DNA from: Corticicoccus populi
GTDB lineage: Bacteria > Bacillota > Bacilli > Staphylococcales > Salinicoccaceae
Assembly (NCBI RefSeq): GCF_042686195.1
Contig: NZ_JBHUOQ010000007.1
Coordinates: 1 to 41,856, forward strand
Reading direction: 5' to 3'
Length of the DNA stretch: 41,856 bases
Part shown: piece after piece, positions 24,814 to 32,402 of the stretch
How positions within the stretch are numbered: the stretch's first letter is position 1
Layout: every line of letters begins with the position of its first letter
The notes under the pieces: generated by a model
Told to the model about the DNA's origin: nothing
The model's input: the letters and a program-made list of their open reading frames with translations, nothing else
Databases searched by the model: none
Position numbers and translations under genes: made by a program

Positions 24814-25722
24814 TTAAATTGTCACAAGCAACTCCTGAATTTCATTATACTTCTGACGGGATAAAGGCAGTTTCGTCTCATCCCGGTTATCAATCACAAC
24901 GGAATACGTGTTTTTAGACCATGTAATAATTTCTTTCACTTTATGAAGATTAACAATATACGACCGGTGACAGCGGTAAAAACCATATTCCCGCAGTTTG
25001 TCTTCCGCATCCTGCAGTGTAGATTCCATCACAAACTTTTCCCGGGAAATATTAATATAAATCTTCCCCTCGTTACTTTCGATATACTCAATGTCCTCCC
25101 GGTTAACAAATATCGTCTTATCTTCGGCTCTGACTCTGATTTTTTTGATTTCGCTGCTTTTATCCTCTGCCGTATCCTCAGAAACTTCAATTTCCTTCAA
25201 GCCTGACTCATTCAGTCTCATTATATTCTGCTGAACAAGAAATGCCTCTTCTGTTCTGGATACTGCTGCGACTAAAGCTTTTCCGTCCGCCTTAATATAT
25301 GCCATCATTTTGTGAAACATATGCAGATTTTCTTTTGTAGCATTATAAAAAGGATTCGCTGCCAATATGTATTTCTGATCGGTAATCAGCGCATGAATAT
25401 ATGACAGCCTTTGATTCATTTCAGAAGGCAGTTTGGACATTGGTGTTTTTTTATATTCTTCCAGTTGATACTGTTTTAAAATGTCACCCATTTTCAAATT
25501 TGAGCTGTGCCATTTAAGCATAAATTTAATTTGTGACTCGAGCTTCAGATGTTTATGGACCGGCATATTGGACTCCAGAATAAATACATCATTTTCCCTT
25601 GCAGACGCTTTAATTTTTGATATGTATTCTACAGGCATCTGAATACTTTTGGCTTCGCCCGGCTCAAAATGAATGCTGTCCTCTGACGGTGTACCGATAA
25701 TGTCGCTGATATTAATTTTCAT
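24814..25722 (-). CDS. LytTR transcription regulator fused to a degenerate ABC ATPase domain
   Basis: This 302-aa protein has two parts. Residues 1-175 follow the ABC ATPase fold without its chemistry: no P-loop lies after the FEPGE start (19-23), the signature position reads SKLPSEMNQRL (96-106), the Walker B position reads YILAANPF (118-125) with no Asp-Glu, and the switch histidine is replaced (VAAVSRTEEA, 151-160). Residues 195-300 are a LytTR DNA-binding domain (VNREDIEYIES, FYRCHRSYIVNLHKVKEI, LPLSRQKYNEI). Proteins joining ABC-ATPase and LytTR domains occur in Firmicutes; the extreme decay here is what I see directly. GAGGAG lies 7 bases before the ATG at 25722; an upstream GTG (25737) falls in that site. 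It is first in a two-gene operon with a permease. It probably regulates the system, with the repeats at 24049-24097 as a candidate target. Confidence 0.85.
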   Translation of the reverse strand: MKINISDIIGTPSEDSIHFEPGEAKSIQMPVEYISKIKASARENDVFILESNMPVHKHLKLESQIKFMLKWHSSNLKMGDILKQYQLEEYKKTPMSKLPSEMNQRLSYIHALITDQKYILAANPFYNATKENLHMFHKMMAYIKADGKALVAAVSRTEEAFLVQQNIMRLNESGLKEIEVSEDTAEDKSSEIKKIRVRAEDKTIFVNREDIEYIESNEGKIYINISREKFVMESTLQDAEDKLREYGFYRCHRSYIVNLHKVKEIITWSKNTYSVVIDNRDETKLPLSRQKYNEIQELLVTI

Positions 25723-25758
25723 CCTGCCGCTCCTCACCGTGTTTTCTGATATTCTACA

Positions 25759-25787
25759 ATTTTATCACAACAGAAAGAATTTCTTAA
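25759..25787 (-). promoter_or_regulatory. Candidate promoter of the LytTR-permease operon
   Basis: On the minus strand TTAAGA (25782-25787) and TAAAAT (25759-25764) are 17 bases apart. The start codon is about 37 bases downstream of the -10. Fair rather than strong match. Confidence 0.5.
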
Positions 25788-25828
25788 AAATTTTGAGCAG
25801 AGCACTTTATTTATTATTATTTTTAGTG

Positions 25829-25877
25829 TATATTACTTTATGTCAAAGTTACTTAAAGTAACTAAATCACTTAAAGT
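25829..25877 (+). promoter_or_regulatory. Flavin reductase promoter with palindromic operator candidates
   Basis: TATATT at 25829-25834 is the likely -10. Just downstream is the palindrome AGTTACTTAAAGTAACT (25847-25863), which is perfect around its central base. A second copy of its core ACTTAAAGT lies at 25869-25877, 18 bases from the first. The position across and after the expected start site suggests a repressor. MarR/DUF24-type redox regulators often control such genes through TTAC/GTAA palindromes; that assignment is inference. Confidence 0.6.
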
Positions 25878-25893
25878 TTTTGGAGGAATATTA

Positions 25894-26457
25894 ATGACAA
25901 AGATTGGAATTATTACAGGAAGTACACGTGATGCACGTGTGAATTTACAAGTTGCAGAATGGATTAAAGATTATGCAGAAAAACAAGGTATCGATGCAGA
26001 ATTTGAAGTGGTCGATATTAAAGATACAGGCTTAAACCGTTTTAACGAAACAGTACCTCCTTTAATGGCAAATAAAGAGTACGCTACAGATGAAAATAAC
26101 CAATGGTCTGAAACAATTGATTCACTTGACGGTTTCATCTTTGTAACTCCTGAATACAATAAAAATATCTCTTCAGGTCTGAAAGATCATTTAGATTATT
26201 TAGGCAGCGAATGGCATAATAAAGCTGCTGGAATTGTGAGCTACGGTTCTACACTCGGTATTGCAGCTTCACTTGCACTCCGCACAACACTTGCTAACCT
26301 GAAGCTTGCGATTGTAACACCTCAAGGTGCTTTCAGTCTGTTTAATGACTTTGAAAACATGTCAACATTCAAACCTCAGGAAGTCCACAATGCAACTGTG
26401 GATACACTGCTTCATGATGTAACATCATGGGCATCTGCACTTAAAACAATCAGATAA
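25894..26457 (+). CDS. NADPH-dependent FMN reductase / azoreductase-like flavoprotein
   Basis: The 187-aa protein has the flavodoxin-like fold of the NADPH-dependent FMN reductase family. GIITGSTRDAR at the N-terminus is the FMN phosphate loop, TPEYNKNISSGLKDHLDYLG is the flavin-contacting segment, and GIVSYGSTLGIAA is the third conserved piece. Relatives reduce quinones, azo dyes, chromate or flavin. The frame extends upstream to 25840, but GGAGG lies 7 bases before the ATG at 25894 and the extra codons would cover the operator palindromes. It is one of two plus-strand genes and converges on the dehydrogenase across a shared terminator. Redox or electrophile induction is likely, judged from the palindromes. 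Confidence 0.9.
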   Translation: MTKIGIITGSTRDARVNLQVAEWIKDYAEKQGIDAEFEVVDIKDTGLNRFNETVPPLMANKEYATDENNQWSETIDSLDGFIFVTPEYNKNISSGLKDHLDYLGSEWHNKAAGIVSYGSTLGIAASLALRTTLANLKLAIVTPQGAFSLFNDFENMSTFKPQEVHNATVDTLLHDVTSWASALKTIR

Positions 26458-26487
26458 AAAAAGAGATGCCGCGGCATCTCTTTTTTA
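26457..26487. terminator. Bidirectional terminator between the flavin reductase and the dehydrogenase
   Basis: The 18-base palindrome GAGATGCCGCGGCATCTC (26463-26480) is flanked by A-run and T-run, so it works in both directions for the two convergent genes. Confidence 0.92.
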
Positions 26488-26488
26488 T

Positions 26489-27544
26489 TTATTTTTCACC
26501 GCTGAGTTTAACCAGTATTTTCGCCTGTGTCTTATCACTCACCAGCACTTCAAATCCTTTTTCAGATATGTCTTCAAGTTCAATATGCCCGGTAATAATT
26601 GGAGACGGGTCAATCTGACCGCTCTCAATCATTTTTACTGTTGCTTCAAAAATATCCGGTTCATATGCCAGTGTCGATGAAAGTCTTACACCGCTTGCTG
26701 TCAATTTCATAGGGTTGAATTCCATAGCTTTTTCGAAAATAGATACAATACATACCATTCCCCGAGGCCGAGTTACATCTACTGCCTGGTTGACTGTCAC
26801 CGGAACACCTGCAACTTCAAATGTTCTATCCACACCATCCGGATAAAACTTCTTGATATACTCAACTGGATTTTCATTACCGGAATTCACAATATGTGTC
26901 GCACCGACTTCTTCAGCTTTTTTAAGTCTTGTATCAGATAAATCAAATACAAAAATGTCCTTTGCACCAGCTGCTCTCGCTGCAATTACTGTCAGCAGTC
27001 CGATTGGACCCGCACCGAATACCGCAACAGATTCAGAAAATTTCAGTTCCGCTTCTCTGACTGCCTGCAGTGCCACTGCTGTCGGCTCAACCAATGCACC
27101 GATTTCAAGTGAAGTGCTGTCTTTAAGTTTTACAATATTTTTCTGATCAACCACAGCATAGTCTGCAAATCCCCCGTCCGATCCAAGACCGACAAAGGTG
27201 AACCCTTTATACATATCTACAAGCGCATGGTCATGTACTCCGCCTGTGATTAAGGGATTGATACATACTTTATCACCTTTTTGAATGCCTTTAACATCCT
27301 CCGCTGTTTCTGTTACTACACCCGAAAACTCATGTCCGAGTGTCACCGGTCTGTCCACACCTGTTAAAGGGTTAGGGTTATCTTCAGTCGGTGTAAATAT
27401 CGGGCCTGCATTATATTCATGAAGGTCACTGCCGCAAATTCCCGTCCAGGCCACTTTAACCTTCACCTGTCCTTCAGCAATTTCCGGATTCTCCCTTGTC
27501 TCTACACGTATATCCTTTTTACCGTAAAGTACTCCTGCTCTCAT
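26489..27544 (-). CDS. bdhA: Zinc-dependent 2,3-butanediol dehydrogenase-like enzyme
   Basis: This 351-aa medium-chain dehydrogenase most resembles the BdhA group, which reduces acetoin to 2,3-butanediol (and diacetyl to acetoin) with NADH. The catalytic zinc ligands are C37 (GICGSDLHEY), H71 and E72 (GHEF) and E153 (VEPTAVA). The NAD-binding Rossmann loop is FGAGPIG (176-182). The four structural-zinc cysteines are absent, as in BdhA. The GPIFTPTEDNPNPLTG insert also fits that group. A longer frame runs to 27628, but GGAGGG precedes the ATG at 27544. A Rex-like site upstream would place it under NADH/NAD control. Sorbitol or other polyol dehydrogenase activity is an alternative. Confidence 0.87.
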   Translation of the reverse strand: MRAGVLYGKKDIRVETRENPEIAEGQVKVKVAWTGICGSDLHEYNAGPIFTPTEDNPNPLTGVDRPVTLGHEFSGVVTETAEDVKGIQKGDKVCINPLITGGVHDHALVDMYKGFTFVGLGSDGGFADYAVVDQKNIVKLKDSTSLEIGALVEPTAVALQAVREAELKFSESVAVFGAGPIGLLTVIAARAAGAKDIFVFDLSDTRLKKAEEVGATHIVNSGNENPVEYIKKFYPDGVDRTFEVAGVPVTVNQAVDVTRPRGMVCIVSIFEKAMEFNPMKLTASGVRLSSTLAYEPDIFEATVKMIESGQIDPSPIITGHIELEDISEKGFEVLVSDKTQAKILVKLSGEK

Positions 27545-27586
27545 CAACATTCCCTCCAAAATATTATTTAATTCCACACTATCATT

Positions 27587-27604
27587 TTGTGAAATTGAAT
27601 ACAA
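27587..27604 (-). promoter_or_regulatory. Rex-like operator upstream of bdhA
   Basis: The 18 bases TTGTGAAATTGAATACAA match the Rex pattern (TTGTGAA, AT core, TTCACAA) in the whole first half and the last four bases. It lies 43-60 bases before the bdhA ATG. Rex represses fermentation genes at low NADH/NAD, which suits an acetoin/butanediol enzyme. The flanking arms TATCATT and AATGATA (27580-27586, 27603-27609) add further symmetry. Confidence 0.55.
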
Positions 27605-27625
27605 TGATAACGCTGTCATGAGATG

Positions 27626-27654
27626 CAAAAAAAACTAAAGGTCGCCCTTTAGCT
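27626..27654 (-). terminator. Rho-independent terminator of veg
   Basis: CTAAAGG (27635-27641) pairs with CCTTTAG (27646-27652) and is followed on the minus strand by eight T residues. It begins about 13 bases after the veg stop. Confidence 0.9.
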
Positions 27655-27666
27655 TTACGTTCTTAA

Positions 27667-27930
27667 TTACTGGATAACAAATGCATCACTTTGATCACTG
27701 ACGAATGTCATTTCAACGTTTGATGTCAATACATCAGTATATGTATATGACACTCTTTCAAAGTTATGTTCCTCTTGGTCAAGCTCTACGATGAATACAG
27801 AAGGATATGTCTCCCTCAAAGTTCCACGTCTTTCTACCAGTTTCTTACGGCCGCCGTTGGCACGAAGAATGACCTGGTTTCCCAACTGACAATCAAGGAT
27901 CTTTTTGATGTCGATTAAAGTTTTTGGCAT
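27667..27930 (-). CDS. veg: Veg protein
   Basis: Veg is a small, highly expressed protein of Firmicutes. In Bacillus it influences biofilm matrix gene expression; its biochemistry is unclear. The sequence MPKTLIDIKKILDCQLGNQVILRANGGRKK plus the GTLRETYPSVFIVELDQ stretch is diagnostic. At 87 aa the length is normal. The frame reaches 27981, but that extension covers the promoter. GAGGTGGG lies before the ATG at 27930. A near-perfect promoter and a strong terminator make it a single-gene unit between rsmA and, in most relatives, ispE. Confidence 0.96.
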   Translation of the reverse strand: MPKTLIDIKKILDCQLGNQVILRANGGRKKLVERRGTLRETYPSVFIVELDQEEHNFERVSYTYTDVLTSNVEMTFVSDQSDAFVIQ

Positions 27931-27952
27931 TTGGCCCACCTCACTACAATCT

Positions 27953-27981
27953 ATTGTAACAAGTTTACATAACTTTGTCAA
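27953..27981 (-). promoter_or_regulatory. Strong sigma-A promoter of veg
   Basis: On the minus strand a perfect TTGACA (27976-27981) and TACAAT (27953-27958) are 17 bases apart, the same elements as the well-known Bacillus veg promoter. Transcription would begin near 27946, leaving only about 16 bases of leader, almost all ribosome site. Confidence 0.93.
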
Positions 27982-28006
27982 AAAACCGCCGTATTTACAA
28001 GTGTAA

Positions 28007-28894
28007 TTATATTATTTTTAAGCCTTTATACTCTTTAGATTTATTATAAATTTCTGCAAACTCTCCGGTCGTCAGACTCTCTCCCCGTCTTTTGGGGTCA
28101 ATTCCGGCACTTTGCAGCATTTCACTGATTTCCTGCTTTTTTTTCTTGCCGTCTTCAAACACCAGCATGTAGTTGTTTAATATTGTTTTCCGGCGCTGCT
28201 GAAAGGCGCCTCTCGTTAATTTAAAAAACTGCTCTTCATTATCGATGCTGACTACAGGCGTTTCTCTTTTGATTAATTCCACAATGATTGAATCAACATT
28301 CGGCGCAGGCATAAACACTGTTTTTGGGACCTGCTGAACCGTTTTTGCGTGTGTATAGTAATCAATTGCAATAGACAAAGAACCGTATGCCTTTGTATTC
28401 GGGCCGGCACTGATTCTGTCACCGACTTCCTTCTGCATCATCACATAGTATCTGTTAATCGGCAGATCCTGCATCAAAAAGTTCATCAGAATCGGTGTTG
28501 TAATATAATACGGCAGGTTAGCTACCACGACAATATCATCAACATCCTGGAATTTCTCCTGAATCACTGTTCTGATATCCGCTTTTAATATATCTTCATT
28601 AATCAAATCAATATTATCATACGCACTCAATGTGTCGTTCAGTACCGGTATCAACCTCTGATCAATTTCAAATGCCACTACTTTCCGGGCGCGTTTCGCA
28701 AGCTGCTCTGTCAATGAACCAATTCCCGGTCCGACTTCGATAACGCCTGTACGGTCTGTAATTCCCGCCTTGTCCAAAACACTGTGAATAACATTCACAT
28801 CGATTAAAAAGTTCTGTCCGAGACTTTTCTTAAATGTAAAACCATACTTATCCAGTACTTCTTTCGTTCTGGAAACTGTTGCTATATCTTTCAT
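28007..28894 (-). CDS. rsmA: 16S rRNA (A1518/A1519-N6,N6)-dimethyltransferase RsmA/KsgA
   Basis: RsmA dimethylates two adjacent adenosines at the 3' end of 16S rRNA, late in 30S assembly. Loss of the enzyme gives kasugamycin resistance in many bacteria. The motifs are KKSLGQNFLID, the SAM loop IEVGPGIGSLT and the catalytic NLPYYITTP. FMPAPNVDS and a C-terminal domain starting near RGAFQQRRKTI also fit. At 295 aa it is standard. It overlaps rnmV at TAATG, so the two are cotranslated, as in Bacillus. Confidence 0.97.
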   Translation of the reverse strand: MKDIATVSRTKEVLDKYGFTFKKSLGQNFLIDVNVIHSVLDKAGITDRTGVIEVGPGIGSLTEQLAKRARKVVAFEIDQRLIPVLNDTLSAYDNIDLINEDILKADIRTVIQEKFQDVDDIVVVANLPYYITTPILMNFLMQDLPINRYYVMMQKEVGDRISAGPNTKAYGSLSIAIDYYTHAKTVQQVPKTVFMPAPNVDSIIVELIKRETPVVSIDNEEQFFKLTRGAFQQRRKTILNNYMLVFEDGKKKKQEISEMLQSAGIDPKRRGESLTTGEFAEIYNKSKEYKGLKII

Positions 28895-29448
28895 TATTCT
28901 TCACCATCTAATTCACTTAGTATTTGAGTCACTGCACTGTGCTCAATTTTATATCTGTTTAATTTATTTTTTAACTGTGACGCATTCGCATATCCAATAT
29001 TCAGGCGGTTCGTTAAATATGTCCTTCTCTCGCGCGCATCAATTGTTCCTGACAGCTTCCATAGATTCATGTCCCTGATTGTAATATGGTCTTTTTCAAT
29101 CTCATAGCGTGTCACTACAGACTGAAGTGACTTCTGAATATCTTCCACTGATGCATGCTCAATCCCGAGCCCGTTTCTCGCAATCGCTTTTTCCCTCGGC
29201 ATAAACGCCTCTTTAATATTCGGAAATCGTTCGATTATCGTATTTCTAATTTTCTGTCCCGGGAAATCCGGATCAGTAAATACAATTGCCCCCCGCGTGT
29301 TTAATGCCACACCAATCTCATTTAACACCGCTTCATTAATTGCAGAACCGTTTGTTTCAATTGTGTCGCACACTACGGCCTCTTTCAAACGTCTCGTGTC
29401 ATCCCGTCCTTCAACCACAATAATCTCTTTAATTACCGGTTTATCCAT
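28894..29448 (-). CDS. rnmV: Ribonuclease M5
   Basis: RNase M5 cleaves 5S rRNA precursors to the mature form, working with ribosomal protein uL18. The Toprim catalytic residues are visible in VVEGRDD (about residues 10-16) and FTDPDFPG. The RNA-binding C-terminal half is shorter and charged. The frame reaches 29478, but GAGGAG sits directly before three ATG codons (29454, 29451, 29448). The third has the best spacing and gives 184 aa. It is followed by rsmA with a one-base overlap, and preceded by a terminator that ends metG-tatD. Confidence 0.95.
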   Translation of the reverse strand: MDKPVIKEIIVVEGRDDTRRLKEAVVCDTIETNGSAINEAVLNEIGVALNTRGAIVFTDPDFPGQKIRNTIIERFPNIKEAFMPREKAIARNGLGIEHASVEDIQKSLQSVVTRYEIEKDHITIRDMNLWKLSGTIDARERRTYLTNRLNIGYANASQLKNKLNRYKIEHSAVTQILSELDGEE

Positions 29449-29500
29449 CATCATATCTCCTCTTTCGAGACTAATCATATCATAAATTTCTTTCCGGATT

Positions 29501-29536
29501 GGAAATAAAGAAAATCACCGCATTCCACGGTGATTA
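29501..29536 (-). terminator. Rho-independent terminator of metG-tatD
   Basis: AATCACCG (29513-29520) pairs with CGGTGATT (29528-29535), followed on the minus strand by TTCTTTATTT. It begins 9 bases after the tatD stop. Confidence 0.85.
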
Positions 29537-29544
29537 AAGACATT

Positions 29545-30309
29545 CTATATCCCAAACAAACGCTCGGCATTCTGTGTTGTCGCACCTGCGAGCTCCTCAA
29601 AACTGATACCTCTTAATTCGGCAATCTGTTCTGCAACGAGCTTCACGTACGCAGGTTCATTTCTTTTCCCACGGTATGGATGCGGCGTCAAATACGGTGC
29701 GTCCGTCTCTACGAGCAGTCGGTCAAGCGGTACATGTACAGCAATATCTTTCGGCAGCTGCGCATTTTTAAATGTCACAGGCCCGCCGAGTGATATATAG
29801 AAGTTCATATCGAGTACTTCATCCGCTGTTGCTTCATCTGCACTGAAGGCATGCATAATACCGCCCGTTTCAGCGGCATTTTCCTCTTTCAAAATCTGTA
29901 CACAGTCTTCTGTCGATTCTCGGTTGTGAATAATAATCGGCAGATTGACACGTTTTGCAAGGGCAATCTGTTTCCTGAATACTTCTTTTTGTATCTCTTT
30001 TGGAGATTTGTCCCAATGATAGTCGAGTCCGGTTTCTCCGATTCCGACAATTTTTTTATGATCTGCCAGTGACTCAATCCATGAAAGATCTTCATCTGTA
30101 CAATCAACCGCATCCACAGGATGCCAGCCGATGACACCGTATATATCATCATACCGGTCAATCAGCATCATTGTACGCTCAATCGTTTTACGGTCAAAAC
30201 CGACCACGACCATTTTTCCAATGCCTGCTTCCCTTGCACGGTCAATGACACTCTCTAAATCTTCATCATACTGATCTGCATTCAAATGAACGTGTGTATC
30301 TATCAGCAC
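29545..30309 (-). CDS. tatD: TatD family metal-dependent DNase
   Basis: TatD-family proteins are TIM-barrel metal-dependent nucleases related to amidohydrolases, with 3' exonuclease activity on DNA in characterised members. The metal ligands lie in IDTHVHLN (about residues 3-10), GETGLDYHWD, HNRES and HAFS, and in LLVETDAPYLTP near the C-terminus. At 254 aa it is the standard length. It begins 18 bases after metG and shares its transcript; the metG-tatD-rnmV-rsmA order is conserved. Confidence 0.95.
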   Translation of the reverse strand: MLIDTHVHLNADQYDEDLESVIDRAREAGIGKMVVVGFDRKTIERTMMLIDRYDDIYGVIGWHPVDAVDCTDEDLSWIESLADHKKIVGIGETGLDYHWDKSPKEIQKEVFRKQIALAKRVNLPIIIHNRESTEDCVQILKEENAAETGGIMHAFSADEATADEVLDMNFYISLGGPVTFKNAQLPKDIAVHVPLDRLLVETDAPYLTPHPYRGKRNEPAYVKLVAEQIAELRGISFEELAGATTQNAERLFGI

Positions 30310-30327
30310 TGATCAGGACCTCCTTTT

Positions 30328-32292
30328 TTACTTAATCACACTGCCGTTTTCAATGCCGTCCGGCACTGATATTAACGTAATACGGCCGTCTTTTTCAGCT
30401 GTTAAAATCATACCTTCCGATAATTCACCACGCAGTTTAACAGGCTCAAGGTTTGTGACTACCAGTACTTTTTTACCCATGATATCCTCAGGTTCATACT
30501 GCTCACGAATACCGGAAATAATCTGCCGTTTTTCCTCACCTAAATCCACCTGGATTTTAAGCAGCTTATCTGCTTTTTTGACACCCTCAGCATTAATGAC
30601 AGTCCCCGCCTTGATATCTACTTTATCAAAATCATCTATCGTAATACGGTTATTATCCTCTTCCTCATGCTCTTCTTCTGCCGGTGTCATTGTATCTTTA
30701 ATGAAAGACACTTCCTTATCTACATCAAGGCGCGGGTAGATTGGTTCAGGTTTTTCAATCACCTTCTCATCCACCTTGATATTTCCGTATGTTTCAATAG
30801 ATTCAAATGTCTTAAGAGATTCATCAGTAATATTAAGCTGTCTGAAGACTTCTCTCGGTCCATGAGGCAGGTACGGCTGCAGGAGAACCGCTGCAATACG
30901 GATATTCTCAGCAAGATGGACCATCACATTACCTAGATCTTCCCGTTTTTCTTCATCTTTTGCGAGAACCCACGGCGTTGTTTCATCAATATATTTATTC
31001 GTCCGGCTGATTACAGTCCACACCGCACGAAGCGCCTTATTGAATTCTAATTTTTCCATCGCCTCTTCATATAACTCAACACTCTCTCTCACCGTTTCTT
31101 CCAGGTTCCGGTCAAAATCATTATGATGTCCTGTGTACTCCGGCAGTTCTCCGTCAAAATATTTATTAATCATTGAAATTGTACGGTTCACAAGATTTCC
31201 AAAGTCATTTGCCAGATCAAAGTTAGTACGGTTCACAAACGCTTCCGGAGTGAAAATTCCGTCAGAGCCGAAAGGTACTTCTCTCATCAAATAATATCTC
31301 AATGCATCAAGACCGTAGTTTTCAACGATAAAATTCGGATAGATGACATTACCTTTGGATTTGGACATCTTACCGTCCTTCATCACAAGCCAGCCGTGCC
31401 CGAGTACCTTCTTAGGAAGTGGCAGGTCGAGTGCCATTAACATAATCGGCCAGTATATTGTATGGAAACGTACAATTTCCTTCCCAACCATATGCACATC
31501 TGCCGGCCAGAATTTTTTAAACAGCTCATCATTGTCTGTAGAGTAGCCCAGTGCTGTAATATAGTTTGCCAGTGCATCAATCCATACATAAATCACATGT
31601 TTTGGATTTGATTTAACCGGTACCCCCCATGAAAATGAAGTTCTGGTCACAGCCAAATCTTCGAGACCCGGTTTGATAAAGTTATTGAGCATTTCATTTT
31701 TTCTTGAAGCCGGCTGAATGAAGTCCGGATGATCTTCATAATATTTTACAAGACGATCGGCGTATTTACTCATCTTAAAGAAGTAACTTTCCTCTTTAAC
31801 AAGTTCAACCTCGTGACCGCTCGGTGCCCGTCCGCCGGTCATCTTCCCATTTTCATCCCGATAGACTGTTTCAAGCTGTGTTTCTGTGAAAAATTCTTCA
31901 TCCTCAACTGAATACCAGCCCTCATATTCTCCAAGGTAAATATCACCCTGTTCAAGTAGACGTTCAAAAATGTTCTGAACGATTTCTTTATGACTTTCAT
32001 CAGTTGTACGAATAAATTGATCATTCGTGATTTCAAGCATAGACCATAGCTTTTTAATATCCTGAGCCATATCATCTACATATTTTTGAGGTGTAATCCC
32101 CATTTTTTCAGCCTTATTTTCAATCTTCTGCCCATGTTCATCTGTTCCTGTTAAATAATATACATCATATCCTCGAAGTCTCTTATATCTTGCAACTACA
32201 TCACATGCAATTGTTGTATATGCATTTCCGATATGAAGTTTTCCACTTGGATAATATATAGGCGTTGTTATATAAAAAGTCGGTTTATCCAT
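30328..32292 (-). CDS. metG: Methionyl-tRNA synthetase
   Basis: MetRS charges elongator and initiator tRNA-Met. The class I HIGH motif appears as HIGN (20-23), and the KMSKS motif is KMSKSKGN (308-315). No cysteines form a zinc knuckle in the connective peptide (GEYEGWYSVEDEEFF), as in other Bacillales. The C-terminal 100 residues form the tRNA-binding OB domain (DFDKVDIKAGTVINAEGVKKAD) that also mediates dimerisation. At 654 aa it is full length. A sigma-A promoter lies about 30 bases upstream. No T-box leader is present; the leader is too short for one. Confidence 0.98.
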   Translation of the reverse strand: MDKPTFYITTPIYYPSGKLHIGNAYTTIACDVVARYKRLRGYDVYYLTGTDEHGQKIENKAEKMGITPQKYVDDMAQDIKKLWSMLEITNDQFIRTTDESHKEIVQNIFERLLEQGDIYLGEYEGWYSVEDEEFFTETQLETVYRDENGKMTGGRAPSGHEVELVKEESYFFKMSKYADRLVKYYEDHPDFIQPASRKNEMLNNFIKPGLEDLAVTRTSFSWGVPVKSNPKHVIYVWIDALANYITALGYSTDNDELFKKFWPADVHMVGKEIVRFHTIYWPIMLMALDLPLPKKVLGHGWLVMKDGKMSKSKGNVIYPNFIVENYGLDALRYYLMREVPFGSDGIFTPEAFVNRTNFDLANDFGNLVNRTISMINKYFDGELPEYTGHHNDFDRNLEETVRESVELYEEAMEKLEFNKALRAVWTVISRTNKYIDETTPWVLAKDEEKREDLGNVMVHLAENIRIAAVLLQPYLPHGPREVFRQLNITDESLKTFESIETYGNIKVDEKVIEKPEPIYPRLDVDKEVSFIKDTMTPAEEEHEEEDNNRITIDDFDKVDIKAGTVINAEGVKKADKLLKIQVDLGEEKRQIISGIREQYEPEDIMGKKVLVVTNLEPVKLRGELSEGMILTAEKDGRITLISVPDGIENGSVIK

Positions 32293-32321
32293 GACGCTTC
32301 CTCCTAAATGTTCATTAGTTA

Positions 32322-32350
32322 AATATATCTAATTTTATGTTTTTTTTCAA
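32322..32350 (-). promoter_or_regulatory. Sigma-A promoter of metG-tatD
   Basis: On the minus strand TTGAAA (32345-32350) and TATATT (32322-32327) are 17 bases apart. The predicted start is near 32315, giving a leader of roughly 25 bases with AGGAGG. It is back to back with the abrB promoter, about 40 bases away. Confidence 0.8.
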
Positions 32351-32387
32351 TGTTCTCATGTTTTTGTTAGGCGTTTACATCGCACTG

Positions 32388-32396
32388 TGCTATAAT
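32388..32396 (+). promoter_or_regulatory. Extended -10 promoter for abrB
   Basis: TGCTATAAT is a perfect TATAAT with the TG extension. No strong -35 is visible at 16-18 bases. Transcription would start near 32403, giving a leader of about 170 bases before abrB. Confidence 0.65.
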
Positions 32397-32402
32397 CAAT
32401 GA

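Noticed and set aside
29889..30161. Minus-strand 90-codon frame inside tatD
   Set aside because: Frame-shifted shadow of tatD, which is complete with all metal-binding motifs; no ribosome site.
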